Shown here piece by piece: positions 51,191-60,371 of a stretch of DNA of 64,000 nt (position 1 is its first letter; the number at the start of each line of letters is the position of its first letter). The position numbers and the translations under genes were made by a program. The DNA is taken from assembly GCA_018241445.1 (NCBI GenBank), contig JAFEDT010000006.1:124001-188000 (forward strand), in the 5' to 3' direction. The notes under the pieces are model-generated. The model worked only from the letters and a program-made list of their open reading frames with translations, had not been told where the DNA came from and ran no database searches. The stretch is from Pseudomonadota bacterium. Its GTDB lineage: Bacteria > Pseudomonadota > Gammaproteobacteria > Steroidobacterales > Steroidobacteraceae.

Positions 51191-51961
51191 ATGACTTTCC
51201 GTTACGTCACCGTCGAGGAGGCCATGGCAGCTCCCGGCCTGCGCATGGTCGTGGTGGGCGCCGTGCCCAGTCCGTGGGGCGAGGCGGCAAAGGGCATCTT
51301 CCACCTGAAGCAACTGGACTGGCTGGCCGTACGCCTGGACCAGAAGGACGAAGCCCTGGCGCGCTGGAGCGGACAGCGCAACGCCCCGGTCGCGATGTAC
51401 GCACAGGAGAAGCCTCGCGATGGCTGGGCTGGCATCCTTCTCCTGGCGGAACGACTCGCGCCCGAGCCACGGCTGCTGCCCGCAAGCGCGCCGCAGCGAG
51501 CCCTCATGCTGGGCCTGGCGCAGGAACTCATGGGTGAAGAGGGCCTGGCCTGGACCCGGCGACTGCAGCTGATACACGCTGGCCTGCACGGCAACGGTGG
51601 CTTCCCCGAGCGTGTCGCACAGTACCTGGCCGGCAAGTACGGGTACCTGCCTGCCGCGGCCAGCGAATATCCGGGGCGGGTGGCAGCGCTGCTGCAGATG
51701 CTGGCGGCACGGCTGCGCTCGCAACAGTCATCCGGCAGCGGCTGGCTTGTGGGGGACGCACTCACCGCCGCCGATATCTACTGCGCCACGGTCATGGCCC
51801 TGTTCCGTCCGCTGCCCCAGGACGTGTGTGACATGCACCCGGGCGTTCGCGCCGCGTTCGAAACTGTGGACCAGCAGACGGCTGCGGCACTCGATCCCGT
51901 TCTGCTGGAGCATCGGGACCGCATCTATGCGCAACACCTGACCCTGCCGTTATCGCTTTGA
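51191..51961 (+). CDS. Glutathione S-transferase-like protein
   Basis: A 256-residue protein with an N-terminal thioredoxin-like part (VVVGAVPSPWGEAAKGIFHL; NAPVAMYAQEKPRDGWAGIL) and an all-helical C-terminal GST domain (WLVGDALTAADIYCATVMAL). The Ser-Pro-Trp-Gly segment sits where the catalytic Ser/Cys of GSTs is found. The substrate is unknown. It lies 22 nt after the MFS gene and converges with der. Confidence 0.78.
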   Translation: MTFRYVTVEEAMAAPGLRMVVVGAVPSPWGEAAKGIFHLKQLDWLAVRLDQKDEALARWSGQRNAPVAMYAQEKPRDGWAGILLLAERLAPEPRLLPASAPQRALMLGLAQELMGEEGLAWTRRLQLIHAGLHGNGGFPERVAQYLAGKYGYLPAAASEYPGRVAALLQMLAARLRSQQSSGSGWLVGDALTAADIYCATVMALFRPLPQDVCDMHPGVRAAFETVDQQTAAALDPVLLEHRDRIYAQHLTLPLSL

Positions 51962-51992
51962 CCCGGCCGGATGCGGCCGCGCCAATCAGAAC

Positions 51993-53381
51993 CTAACGCC
52001 GCCTTCTGCCACCCGCCTCCCGCCGCGGCTTATCGTAGCTGGGCCGCTCACCGGGCTTGCGCCGATAGGGGTTGGCGTCGCTGCGGTACTCGATCACCAC
52101 CGGGGTGGCGTACAAGTCCCAGGTCTTGCGAAAGACATTGGCCAGGTAGCGGGTGTACGCCGCGGGCACCGCATCCACCTGGTTGCCGTGGATCACGATG
52201 CGCGGTGGGTTGCGGCCACCCTGATGGGCGTAACGCAGCTTGATGCGCCGCCCATGCACCAGCGGTGGCTGGTGCACGGTGAGAGCCTTCTCCAGGGTGC
52301 GGGTCAGCTCGCGGGTCGGCAGGGCGCGCATGGCCGCTTCGTGGGCCCGCACCGTCGCCTGCATGACCTCACCCACACCCGTGCCGTGGCGCGCCGAGAT
52401 GAAGAACAACGGCGCGAAGGGCACGAAGTCCAGTTTCAGTGAGAGCTGCCGCTGGATCTCCTCGCGCTGTTCCTGGGCGATGCCGTCCCACTTGTTGACG
52501 GCGATGATCAGGGCGCGGCCGCGCTCCAGCGCCAGGCCCAGCACGCTCGCGTCCTGCTCGGCGATGCCCTCGTGCGCATCGACCACCATGATCACGACGT
52601 GCGCCTCGTCGATGGCCTGCAGGGTCTTGACTACGCTGGCGCGTTCGACCGCGTCCTCGACACGCGCGCGGCGGCGCACGCCGGCGGTGTCGATCAACAG
52701 AAAATCCTGCTCATCGCGCCGGAACGGCACCAGGATGCTGTCGCGCGTGGTGCCGGGCTCATCGCTCGCGATCACGCGTTCGGTACCGATGAGCCGGTTG
52801 ACCAGCGTCGACTTGCCGACGTTGGGCCGCCCGATGATGGCAATGCGGATAGCATCGGGGGCCGACGGCTGCGCGGCGCCCGCTGGCGGCTCGCAGCCCG
52901 CCAGCACCCGCTCCATGAGTGCTTCGCAGCCCTGTCCGTGACTGGCGGAGATGGCGATGGGCTCACCGAAGCCCAGCGCGTAGAAGTCGGCGCCGACGAT
53001 GTCGGTATCCAGCCCCTCGGCCTTGTTCAGAACCAGCGTCACCGGTTTGCCCGCGGCGCGCAGCTCGCCTGCGACAAACCAGTCCTGCGGCGTCACACCG
53101 GCGCGCGCGTCGACCAGCAACAGCACCCGGTCGGCTTCCGCGACCGCACGGCCCGTCTGCTCGCGCATCTGCGCCTCGATGCTGCCCGAGGGCTTCTCCA
53201 CCAGGCCGCCGGTATCGATGACGATGCTGGGCACGGGCCCGACCAGGGCGAAGCCGTACTGCCGGTCACGCGTCAGCCCCGGCACGTCCGCGACGATGGC
53301 GTCGCGCGTGCGGGTCAGCACGTTGAACAGCGTCGACTTGCCGACGTTGGGCCGGCCGACCAAAGCGACAACAGGCAGCAT
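51993..53381 (-). CDS. der: Ribosome-assembly GTPase Der (EngA)
   Basis: A 462-residue protein with two tandem GTPase domains (GRPNVGKSTLFN, ~8-19; GRPNVGKSTLVN, ~184-195), DTAGVRRRARV and NKWDGIA in the second, and a C-terminal KH-like domain (RIKLRYAHQGGRNPPRIVIH). Der acts in 50S subunit maturation. The G4 motif of the first domain reads NKAEG rather than NKxDG. It is the last gene of the hisS-yfgM-bamB-der block, but 159 nt and a large inverted repeat separate it from bamB. Confidence 0.96.
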   Translation of the reverse strand: MLPVVALVGRPNVGKSTLFNVLTRTRDAIVADVPGLTRDRQYGFALVGPVPSIVIDTGGLVEKPSGSIEAQMREQTGRAVAEADRVLLLVDARAGVTPQDWFVAGELRAAGKPVTLVLNKAEGLDTDIVGADFYALGFGEPIAISASHGQGCEALMERVLAGCEPPAGAAQPSAPDAIRIAIIGRPNVGKSTLVNRLIGTERVIASDEPGTTRDSILVPFRRDEQDFLLIDTAGVRRRARVEDAVERASVVKTLQAIDEAHVVIMVVDAHEGIAEQDASVLGLALERGRALIIAVNKWDGIAQEQREEIQRQLSLKLDFVPFAPLFFISARHGTGVGEVMQATVRAHEAAMRALPTRELTRTLEKALTVHQPPLVHGRRIKLRYAHQGGRNPPRIVIHGNQVDAVPAAYTRYLANVFRKTWDLYATPVVIEYRSDANPYRRKPGERPSYDKPRREAGGRRRR

Positions 53382-53407
53382 GACCTACCGTGAGCGTGAA
53401 GCGGACA

Positions 53408-53509
53408 CGAGCGAAAGAAGGTCTTTCCGGGGGCGTGCGAGGCAGGATGCCGAGCCGCAGCCTCCAGGGATGGATGCACGGCGGCCCCGGAAAGACCTTC
53501 TTTCGCTCG
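53408..53509. repeat. 102-bp element with perfect 25-bp terminal inverted repeats
   Basis: The arms at 53408-53432 and 53485-53509 are exact reverse complements over 25 bp; a 52-nt centre contains GGCAGGATGCC and GGATGGATGCAC motifs. It fills the bamB-der gap. It could be a palindromic mobile/REP-like unit or an RNA structure controlling der expression. No target-site duplication is evident. Confidence 0.75.
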
Positions 53510-53540
53510 GGGACGCGATCAACATGTCTGTTAGCGCGGG

Positions 53541-54767
53541 TCAGGGGTTGGTGGGGCTCGCCTCGGCATCAGGCTTCGCTGCGGGCGCTGCGGGCGCTGC
53601 GGGTGCGGCGGCGCCCCCGATGGGCGTCACCCGGTAGGCATCGATCTGCCCACGATCGTTGATGACCACCACCATGTTGCCTTGCACCAGCGGGGTGGCG
53701 CTGATGCGCACCCTGCCGGCGCGCTCGCGTCCCACCAGGCTGCCGGTCGCCCTGTCCAGCCAGTGGACGTAGCCCTGGAAGTCCGCGACCACCAGGGTAT
53801 TGTCCATAACGGCGACACCCGAGAGCCGGCGATGCAACAGGTCCTTGTTGCGCCACTGCTCCGTGCCGGTGCGCGCCTTGAAGGCGACGATTTCGCCGTC
53901 GGAGCTGGCGGTGTACAGCATGTCGTCGTCGAGGGTGAGACCGCGGTAGCTGGACAGTTCGTGCGACCACCACACCTGGCCGTTGTCGCGGGCCAGCATG
54001 GCGATGCGTCCCTGGAACCCGACGGCGTAGACATTCTGCCCCTCGACGTCCACGGCGGAGTCGATGTCCGAGAGGCGCTCCAGCTCCGTGCGTCCGTGCG
54101 GCGGCGCGACGGTGGCTTCCCACTGTATCGAACCGTCACCGCTGTTGAATGCAAGCACCTTGCCGTTGTCAAAGCCACTGATCACCAGGTCGTTGGAGAT
54201 CACCGGCCGCGCGGTACCGCGCAGCGACAGGCGCGGCACCTGCTGCTCCTGCACCCACAATTCATGTCCGTCGTCGGGACTCAGTGCGTGCAGCTTGCCG
54301 TCCACGGTGCGCACAGCGATCAGCTTGTCGCTGATGGCCGCGGGAGCCAGGACCTCGCCGTTCAGCCGTACCTTCCAGCGCGTCGCGCCGTCCGCGGCGC
54401 CAAGCGCCAGCAACTGCCCGTCGCTGGCACCCACCACGACCAGGCCCGCGCTCGCCGCGGCTCCACCTGACAGCGGCAGCCTGGTGCGGACCCGCCAGAC
54501 CTGCCGGCCATTGCCCAGGTCCCAGGCGGCCACGTCACCGCGGTGGCCGGCTGCATAGACCCGGCCGTCGGCCAGCGCCAGACTTTGCCCCAGCCGCAGT
54601 GCCACCGCCTTTTTGTCGTCGATCGAGGCACCCCAGACCCGGTGGATGCGCACCGTCGCCGACAGCGGTGTCAGTTTCGCGGGCTGATCTACGTTCTTGT
54701 CCTTGGAACAGGCTGCCACCATGAGCGCGGCCACGATCAACAGCACGGGGGGTCGAATCGTTCGCAT
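53541..54767 (-). CDS. bamB: Outer-membrane assembly lipoprotein BamB
   Basis: A 408-residue lipoprotein (signal ending MVAACSKDK) with an eight-bladed PQQ-type propeller: repeats such as GAADGATRWKVRLNGEVLAP, DDGHELWVQEQQVPRLSLRG and ARTGTEQWRNKDLLHRRLSG. It is part of the BAM complex that inserts barrel proteins. The C-terminus carries an extra Ala/Pro-rich tail (AAAPAAPAAPAAKPDAEASP). It is separated by 3 nt from yfgM upstream. Confidence 0.95.
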   Translation of the reverse strand: MRTIRPPVLLIVAALMVAACSKDKNVDQPAKLTPLSATVRIHRVWGASIDDKKAVALRLGQSLALADGRVYAAGHRGDVAAWDLGNGRQVWRVRTRLPLSGGAAASAGLVVVGASDGQLLALGAADGATRWKVRLNGEVLAPAAISDKLIAVRTVDGKLHALSPDDGHELWVQEQQVPRLSLRGTARPVISNDLVISGFDNGKVLAFNSGDGSIQWEATVAPPHGRTELERLSDIDSAVDVEGQNVYAVGFQGRIAMLARDNGQVWWSHELSSYRGLTLDDDMLYTASSDGEIVAFKARTGTEQWRNKDLLHRRLSGVAVMDNTLVVADFQGYVHWLDRATGSLVGRERAGRVRISATPLVQGNMVVVINDRGQIDAYRVTPIGGAAAPAAPAAPAAKPDAEASPTNP

Positions 54768-54770
54768 GCC

Positions 54771-55460
54771 TCACCTGCTCACGTTGCCGGACGCGGCGTC
54801 GGCTGCCGCGATGGAAGCGGCGGCCGGCGCCGGTGCATCGCTGGCGAGGTCGGCGATCTTCAGGGACAGCAGTTCCGAGGGCTGCTCCACGGCCGTGGAC
54901 TGGGCCAGCCGGTATTCCCGCAGCGCGCCGGCCCGATCCGACCGGGCCAGCAGGGCATCGCCGCGGATCTCGTGCCAGGTCGCGGCGAAGGCACCCGTAT
55001 CCTTGCCGGCGCCGTCGAGCGTGGCAATCGCAGCCTCCGCCTTGCCCTGCGCGATCTGCACCCGCGCCAGGCGCGCACGCGCAACCAATGACAGGTCGTG
55101 GTCCTTCGAGCCCTGCATCACGGCAGTCAGCTCGGTCGCTGCCCGATCGAGCTCGCCGTCATCGACATAGATCCGCGCGGCCAGCAGCCGCCCCTGGTCC
55201 GCATAGGGGGTGGACGGGTAATCCCGCTCCAGCACCCCGAGGGCGGCCAGTGCCTTTCCCCGGTCGCCGAGCGACTTGACCATCTGCGCGTAGGTGTCGC
55301 TGGCCGCGACCCGGGCCCCATCGTTGCGCGCCTGCCACCAGCGCCAGCCGGCGACGGCAATGATCACCACGGCCACGGCCAGCACCACCGAGGTCGCGTT
55401 CTCGCGCACCTGTGATTTAAGCCATTCCCACTGCTCTTTTTCCGACAGATATTCTTCCAC
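54771..55460 (-). CDS. yfgM: YfgM family inner-membrane TPR protein
   Basis: A 229-residue protein with a short cytoplasmic start (EEYLSEKEQWEWLKSQVREN), one membrane helix (~25-42) and TPR-like repeats (LAALGVLERDYPSTPYADQG; LVARARLARVQIAQGKAEAA). YfgM works with SecYEG-associated periplasmic chaperones. It starts with GTG 55460 after AAGGGAG. Gene order hisS-yfgM-bamB is the gammaproteobacterial standard. Confidence 0.92.
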   Translation of the reverse strand: MEEYLSEKEQWEWLKSQVRENATSVVLAVAVVIIAVAGWRWWQARNDGARVAASDTYAQMVKSLGDRGKALAALGVLERDYPSTPYADQGRLLAARIYVDDGELDRAATELTAVMQGSKDHDLSLVARARLARVQIAQGKAEAAIATLDGAGKDTGAFAATWHEIRGDALLARSDRAGALREYRLAQSTAVEQPSELLSLKIADLASDAPAPAAASIAAADAASGNVSR

Positions 55461-55477
55461 GGTGCTCCCTTCGAAGG

Positions 55478-56782
55478 TCAGCCGCGCGCCGCGGCGGGGC
55501 CAGCCGCGGCCAGCGCCGCATCCAGCCCGGCCGCCAGGTCGGCGATCGGCCACTCGCTCTGACCGCCCTCGGCTCGTAAAGGTTTCATCGCCACGACGCC
55601 GCGGGCCAGCTCGTCCTCTCCCACGATGAGCGCCAGCCGCGCCGCGCTGCGGTCGGCGCGACGGAACTGCGCCTTGAAATTGCCGCCGCCCAGGTTCAGC
55701 TCGAAGCGCAGCGCCGGCCGTTCGCCGCGCAGCCGCTCGGTGAGTTGCAGTGCCTGCCGCGCCGCTGCGGCGCCGCTGACCACCACGTACACATCCGGCG
55801 CAGTCACGGCCGGTGCGCCCGCGGCGGACAGCATCAGCGCCACCGCGCGCTCCAGACCCATCGCGAAGCCGACCGCCGGCGTGGCCTCCCCACCCAACTG
55901 CGCGATCAGGCCGTCGTAGCGGCCGCCGGAGCATACGGCATTCTGCGCGCCGCTGGAGGAAGTGATCCACTCGAACACCGTGCGGTTGTAGTAGTCGAGG
56001 CCACGCACCAGCAGCGGATTGACCTCGTAGGACACGCCGATGCCGCGCAACATCGCGCACAGCTCGTCGAAATGGGTGCGCGACTCGACGTCCAGGTGTT
56101 CTGTCAGCAGCGGCGCGCCGCGGATGATGTCCTGCATGTCGGGGTTCTTGCTGTCGAGTACCCGCAGCGGGTTGCCCTCCAGGCGGCGCTGGCTGTCGGC
56201 GTCCAGGCGCGCATGGTGCGCCCCCAGGTACTGCAGCAGGCGCTCGCGGTAGGCGCGGCGGCTGTCCGCGGTGCCCAGCGAGTTGATCTGCAGCTTCACC
56301 GAACCGGCGATCCCGAGCCGCTGCCACAGGCGCGCACTGAAGGCGATCAGTTCCGCGTCCGCGTCCGGTCCGGGGCAGCCCACCGCCTCCAGGTCCAGCT
56401 GCCAGAACTGCCGGTAGCGTCCGGCCTGCGGCGCCTCATGGCGAAACATCGGGCCCAGGCACCACAGCTTGTGGCGCTGCCCGCGCAGCATGCCGTTCGA
56501 GATCAGTGCGCGCACGATCCCGGCGGTCGCCTCGGGCCGCAGCGTCAGGCTGTCGCCGCCGCGGTCGGTGAAGGTGTACATCTCCTTGCCAACGACGTCG
56601 GTGTGTTCGCCGATGGCCCGCTTGAACAGCTGGGTGTGCTCCAGCACCGGGACCCGGATTTCCTGGTAGCCGTAGGCGGCCAGCAGCTCGCGGGCGCAGG
56701 ACTCCAGGTGCTGCCAGGCGGGAATGTCCGCCGGCAGCAGGTCGTTCATGCCGCGGATGGCCTGGATGATCTGCGCGCTCAC
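55478..56782 (-). CDS. hisS: Histidyl-tRNA synthetase
   Basis: A 434-residue class II synthetase: motif 2 area MFRHEAPQAGRYRQFWQLDL, histidine loop LVRGLDYYNRTVFEW, GGRYDGLIAQLGG, motif 3 AVGFAMGLERAVALML and a C-terminal anticodon domain. It charges tRNA-His. GTG 56782 overlaps the rodZ-like stop (GTGA). ispG, usually between rodZ and hisS in this block, is absent. Confidence 0.96.
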   Translation of the reverse strand: MSAQIIQAIRGMNDLLPADIPAWQHLESCARELLAAYGYQEIRVPVLEHTQLFKRAIGEHTDVVGKEMYTFTDRGGDSLTLRPEATAGIVRALISNGMLRGQRHKLWCLGPMFRHEAPQAGRYRQFWQLDLEAVGCPGPDADAELIAFSARLWQRLGIAGSVKLQINSLGTADSRRAYRERLLQYLGAHHARLDADSQRRLEGNPLRVLDSKNPDMQDIIRGAPLLTEHLDVESRTHFDELCAMLRGIGVSYEVNPLLVRGLDYYNRTVFEWITSSSGAQNAVCSGGRYDGLIAQLGGEATPAVGFAMGLERAVALMLSAAGAPAVTAPDVYVVVSGAAAARQALQLTERLRGERPALRFELNLGGGNFKAQFRRADRSAARLALIVGEDELARGVVAMKPLRAEGGQSEWPIADLAAGLDAALAAAGPAAARG

Positions 56783-57252
56783 TGCGGCCGGCCCGCCGGT
56801 GCTGCGGCCGGATGCGACGGCGCGGGCTGCACCAGCTGCGGTACGGCCTGCGGCCTGGCACGCGGCAGTGTCAGCGCCCACCACAGCACGCCGGCCAGCG
56901 CCAGACCGATCGCCACCAGCAATGCCGGCAGCGCCAGTGGCGAAGACTCGTTGCCCGGAGGCGCGCGCGGGATGCGTGTCAGGTCCGGCCCCTGCGCGGG
57001 GGCGAGCGCTGCGTACAGCTCCAGCAACTGCGCGGGCGACTCGCCTACCAGGTCGGCATAGCGGCGCAGGTGACCGCGTACGAACACGGGCGCGCCCAGC
57101 GCGGCGAAGTCCTCACTCTCCAGGCACTCCGGCACGCGTGCATCGACGTGCATCTTCTCGGCCGCCTGCAGGATCGTCAGGCCCTTCTTTTCGCGGGCAC
57201 TTCGCAGCCGCGCACCGATGCCACGGCGCTGCTCGCCGGTTTCCCCTGACAT
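56779..57252 (-). CDS. rodZ: Short RodZ-like protein (HTH plus membrane anchor)
   Basis: A 157-residue protein with a RodZ-type HTH (~10-75, GARLRSAREKKGLTILQAAE; GHLRRYADLVGESPAQLLEL), one membrane helix (~105-123, ALPALLVAIGLALAGVLWWA) and a short Pro/Ala tail. Full RodZ proteins (about 300 residues) also have a periplasmic DUF4115 domain, missing here. It sits at the usual rodZ position (pilF-rodZ-hisS), so it is probably the functional equivalent in a reduced form. Confidence 0.8.
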   Translation of the reverse strand: MSGETGEQRRGIGARLRSAREKKGLTILQAAEKMHVDARVPECLESEDFAALGAPVFVRGHLRRYADLVGESPAQLLELYAALAPAQGPDLTRIPRAPPGNESSPLALPALLVAIGLALAGVLWWALTLPRARPQAVPQLVQPAPSHPAAAPAGRPQ

Positions 57253-57257
57253 ACGCC

Positions 57258-58046
57258 TCAGCCTGGATTCGGGTTCGGCGCCGCCACGGCGCGTGCCTGG
57301 TCGGTGCCGGGGAAGTCCAGCGTCAGCCGCCGCGCGTAGTGCTGCGCGCCGATCCTGTCGCCCTGCGCCCGCGCGACCCGCGTACCCAGCAGCAACAGGT
57401 CGGCGGTGGCGCCGCTGGTGGCGATGAAGCCGTCGACCGTGGCGCGCGCCTGCGCCAGCTCGTTGTGCTGGAACTGCAGGTTGCCGAGCTGGAAGGCGGC
57501 TTCCGCGAAGCCGGGACGGATCTGCAGTGCGCGTATGAAGCTGGCGCGCGCTTCCTCGTCGCGGTGCGCGGCCCGCAGGCACACGCCGGCGTTGGTATAG
57601 GCCGCCTCGGGTGTGCGGTACAGTGCGTTGCGGGCCGCTTCCTGGAAGCGCTTCACGCCCTCGTCGGTGCGCCCCGCCTCACACAGGTAGACGGCGTAGT
57701 TGTTGACCATGTCGGGATTCTGCGGCGCCAGGCGCAGCGAGGCGCGAAACTCCGCGTCGGCCTTGTCCTGCTCCCCCATGCGCTGGAACAGCAGCGCGCG
57801 CGCGCTGTGGACGTCGGCATTGTCAGGATCCTGCTGCAGCGCCCGATCCAGCTTGGTCTTGGCCAGCGGGATGTCACCCTGGCGCAGGTAGCCGATTCCA
57901 AGCTGCACGTTGTAGCGGGCGGCATCCTTGCTGCTGGTCTCCTGCGACGCGGTGGTGCCGCACGCGCACAGCAGCATGCCCAGGACGGCAGCGAGCAGGC
58001 CGGCCGCACGGGCCGCGGGCGCAGGTGTTGCGGGTGGCGTTTTCAT
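57258..58046 (-). CDS. pilF: Type IV pilus biogenesis lipoprotein PilF/PilW
   Basis: A 262-residue lipoprotein ([12 protein letters not shown]) made of TPR repeats ([60 protein letters not shown]). PilF helps PilQ secretin assembly in type IV pili. Its start overlaps the rlmN stop by 4 nt, as in other gammaproteobacteria. Confidence 0.93.
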   Translation of the reverse strand: MKTPPATPAPAARAAGLLAAVLGMLLCACGTTASQETSSKDAARYNVQLGIGYLRQGDIPLAKTKLDRALQQDPDNADVHSARALLFQRMGEQDKADAEFRASLRLAPQNPDMVNNYAVYLCEAGRTDEGVKRFQEAARNALYRTPEAAYTNAGVCLRAAHRDEEARASFIRALQIRPGFAEAAFQLGNLQFQHNELAQARATVDGFIATSGATADLLLLGTRVARAQGDRIGAQHYARRLTLDFPGTDQARAVAAPNPNPG

Positions 58047-59269
58047 GGCTGGATCGTGACTCCGATCATCTTGCTGCCGAGGCGCACCGTGGTGCGGTCG
58101 ATGACGCGCCCGGCAAGCTGGCCGCAGGCCGCGTCGATGTCGTCACCGCGGGTGCGGCGGATGGTCGCGAGCACCCCCTGGCGCAGCAGTTCATCGCGGA
58201 AGCGCCGGATGACGGGCGCGGACGAGCGGCGGTAGCGTGTGCCGGGAAAGGGATTGAAGGGAATCAGGTTGACCTTGGCGGGATGGCCGCGCAGCAGCTG
58301 CGCCAGTGCGCGCGCCTGCGCCGGCGAGTCGTTGACGTCTTCCAGCATGACGTACTCGAAGGTGACGCTGCGGCCATTGCGCTCGTCGATGTAGTGCCAG
58401 CAGGCCTCGAGCAGTTCGGCGATCGGGTGGCGGCGGTTGATCGGCACCAGTGTGTCGCGCAGGGCGTCGTCGGGCGCGTGCAGCGACACCGCCAGCGCGA
58501 CGTTGGTTTCCTGCGCCAGCCGGTAGATCTGCGGCACCAGGCCGGAAGTGGACAGCGTCACGCGCCGCCGCGACAGGTCGAAACCGAAGTCGTCCAGCAG
58601 GATGTGCAGTGCAGGCAGCACGTTGCGGAAGTTGGCCAGCGGCTCGCCCATGCCCATCAGGACCACGTTGGTGACCTGGCGCCCGGGGCGCAGGGCCAGG
58701 CTGGCGGCCGCATCCGCCGACGCATCCGGGTCCTGGGCGTCCGGCGGCAACTCGTCCCCCTCCATCTCATCGGCCAGCAGGGCCTGCGGCCCGAGCGGCA
58801 CGGCGGGCTGCTTTTCCAGCTCGCGCGCCGCGAGCCACACCTGGCCGACGATTTCCGCGGTCGACAGGTTGCGGTTGAAGCCCTGCTGCGCCGTGGAGCA
58901 GAAGGAGCAGTCGAGCGCGCAGCCCACCTGGGAAGAAATGCACAGCGTGCCGCGCCCGCGTTCCGGGATGAACACCATCTCGAAGGCCTGCGCGGCGTCG
59001 GCACGCAGCAGCCACTTTACCGTGCCGTCGGCGGAACGGTGGGTGGAAACAATCGCCGGCGTCTGCACTACCGCGCGCTCGGCGAGCCGGGCGCGGAATT
59101 CCTTTGCCAGGTCCGTCATCGAGTCGAACGAGCCCACGCCGCGCTTGTACAGCCATTGCATCAGCTGGCGGGCGCGGAACGGCTTGCTGCCCAGTTGCTC
59201 CACGAACGCCGTCAGCTCCGGGCGCGGCAGTCCCAGCAGGTTGACGGGAGTCGTGGCGGGCTCGTTCAT
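58043..59269 (-). CDS. rlmN: Dual-specificity 23S rRNA/tRNA adenine-C2 methyltransferase RlmN
   Basis: A 408-residue radical-SAM enzyme: cluster CALDCSFC (Cys 117, 121, 124), [32 protein letters not shown] and the C-terminal methyl-carrying Cys in [14 protein letters not shown]. It methylates A2503 of 23S rRNA and A37 of some tRNAs. A segment of about 40 residues (~152-197), acidic and Ala/Pro/Asp-rich, is inserted between VWLAAREL and [10 protein letters not shown], where other RlmN proteins have a short loop. Confidence 0.95.
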   Translation of the reverse strand: MNEPATTPVNLLGLPRPELTAFVEQLGSKPFRARQLMQWLYKRGVGSFDSMTDLAKEFRARLAERAVVQTPAIVSTHRSADGTVKWLLRADAAQAFEMVFIPERGRGTLCISSQVGCALDCSFCSTAQQGFNRNLSTAEIVGQVWLAARELEKQPAVPLGPQALLADEMEGDELPPDAQDPDASADAAASLALRPGRQVTNVVLMGMGEPLANFRNVLPALHILLDDFGFDLSRRRVTLSTSGLVPQIYRLAQETNVALAVSLHAPDDALRDTLVPINRRHPIAELLEACWHYIDERNGRSVTFEYVMLEDVNDSPAQARALAQLLRGHPAKVNLIPFNPFPGTRYRRSSAPVIRRFRDELLRQGVLATIRRTRGDDIDAACGQLAGRVIDRTTVRLGSKMIGVTIQP

Positions 59270-59292
59270 GGCTTAGCGGGCGCCCGGCGCCA

Positions 59293-59721
59293 TCAGGCGC
59301 GCGGGTGCAGCTCGGTGCTGCTGAAGAAGTAGGCGATCTCGCGCGCCGCGGTTTCGGGCGCATCCGAACCATGCACCACGTTCTGCTCGATGCTCTTCGC
59401 CAGGTCGGCGCGGATGGTGCCGGGCGCCGCCTTCTTCGGATCGGTGGCGCCCATGATCTCGCGATTGCGCGCGATTGCCCCCTCGCCCTCGAGCACCTGC
59501 ACGATGACCGGACCGGAGGTCATGTAGCTCACCAGGTCACGGAAGAAGGGCCGCTCTCGGTGCACGGCATAGAAGCCCTCTGCCTCGCGCTGCGACAGGT
59601 GCGTCATGCGGGCCGCGACGATCGACAGCCCGGCCTTCTCGAAACGGCGGTAGACCTCGCCGATCAGGTTGCCTTTGACGCCGTCGGGTTTGACGATGGA
59701 CAGGGTGCGCTCGAGCGCCAT
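59293..59721 (-). CDS. ndk: Nucleoside diphosphate kinase
   Basis: A 142-residue NDK ([20 protein letters not shown]; active-site His in [12 protein letters not shown], ~117). It transfers phosphate between nucleoside di- and triphosphates. It is the first gene of the ndk-rlmN-pilF block; 23 nt separate it from rlmN. Confidence 0.97.
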   Translation of the reverse strand: MALERTLSIVKPDGVKGNLIGEVYRRFEKAGLSIVAARMTHLSQREAEGFYAVHRERPFFRDLVSYMTSGPVIVQVLEGEGAIARNREIMGATDPKKAAPGTIRADLAKSIEQNVVHGSDAPETAAREIAYFFSSTELHPRA

Positions 59722-59932
59722 GGTGCTTCAGTACCTTTCGTAAATCGGGTTGTGGAAAAGCGGCAACCCGCCGCGGCGGGACTGCCCCTGCAAGGGCCGG
59801 GCTTGAAACCGGTCCGCAGGCAAGCTGGCAAGTTTACCTTGGCGGGCCGGGGGGCGGCAATTTCACCACTGCCGGAAGTGCCCGTTTGCCAAGCATTTTT
59901 TCCGTCCTGAGCCTCAAGGAGTGTCCGCAAGA

Positions 59933-60002
59933 GGCACATGGATGTGCCCCGCCGCCGCAGGTGGCGGGGCGTTCGGCAAAAACCACGCTTTTTGCCGAAC
60001 GC
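59933..60002. terminator. Cluster of three hairpins between iscA and ndk
   Basis: GGCACAT/ATGTGCC (59933-59939, 59942-59948), GCCCCGCC/GGCGGGGC (59946-59953, 59963-59970) and a 14-bp perfect stem (59969-59982 and 59989-60002) with a 6-nt loop containing five A-T pairs at its top. Likely terminates the iscS-iscA transcript, and may be REP-like. In the rest of the ~315-nt gap (59722-60036) no gene is seen. Confidence 0.6.
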
Positions 60003-60036
60003 GCGCTGGGCCGGGCAGGGATGCCCGGATCCAGCG

Positions 60037-60360
60037 CTAAACGGAGAAGCTCTCGCCGCAGCCGCATTCACCCTTGACGTTGGGGTTGCGGAAGCGGAAG
60101 GCCTCGTTGAGACCCTGCTTCACGAAGTCGACCGTGGTTCCGTCCAGCAGCGCGAGGCTGCCGGCCTCCACGAAGACCCGTACGCCGTGGTCTTCGAACA
60201 CCGTATCGCCTGGCTGGGCGCTTTCCGCATAGTTGATGACGTAAGCAAAACCGGAGCAGCCGGTCTTGCGCACACCCAGGCGCAGTCCGACGCCGTGACC
60301 ACGCTCCTCCAGGAAGCTCCTCACCCGGGCGGCTGCGGATTCGGTCAGTGAAATGGCCAT
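60037..60360 (-). CDS. iscA: A-type iron-sulfur carrier IscA
   Basis: A 107-residue HesB-like protein with the three conserved Cys ([17 protein letters not shown] at the end). It carries Fe-S clusters or iron to apo-proteins. ATG 60360 was chosen over the TTG at 60369. It follows the cysteine-desulfurase fusion by 11 nt. IscA is favoured over ErpA because of this operon position. Confidence 0.9.
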   Translation of the reverse strand: MAISLTESAAARVRSFLEERGHGVGLRLGVRKTGCSGFAYVINYAESAQPGDTVFEDHGVRVFVEAGSLALLDGTTVDFVKQGLNEAFRFRNPNVKGECGCGESFSV

Positions 60361-60371
60361 CTGTCCCAATT

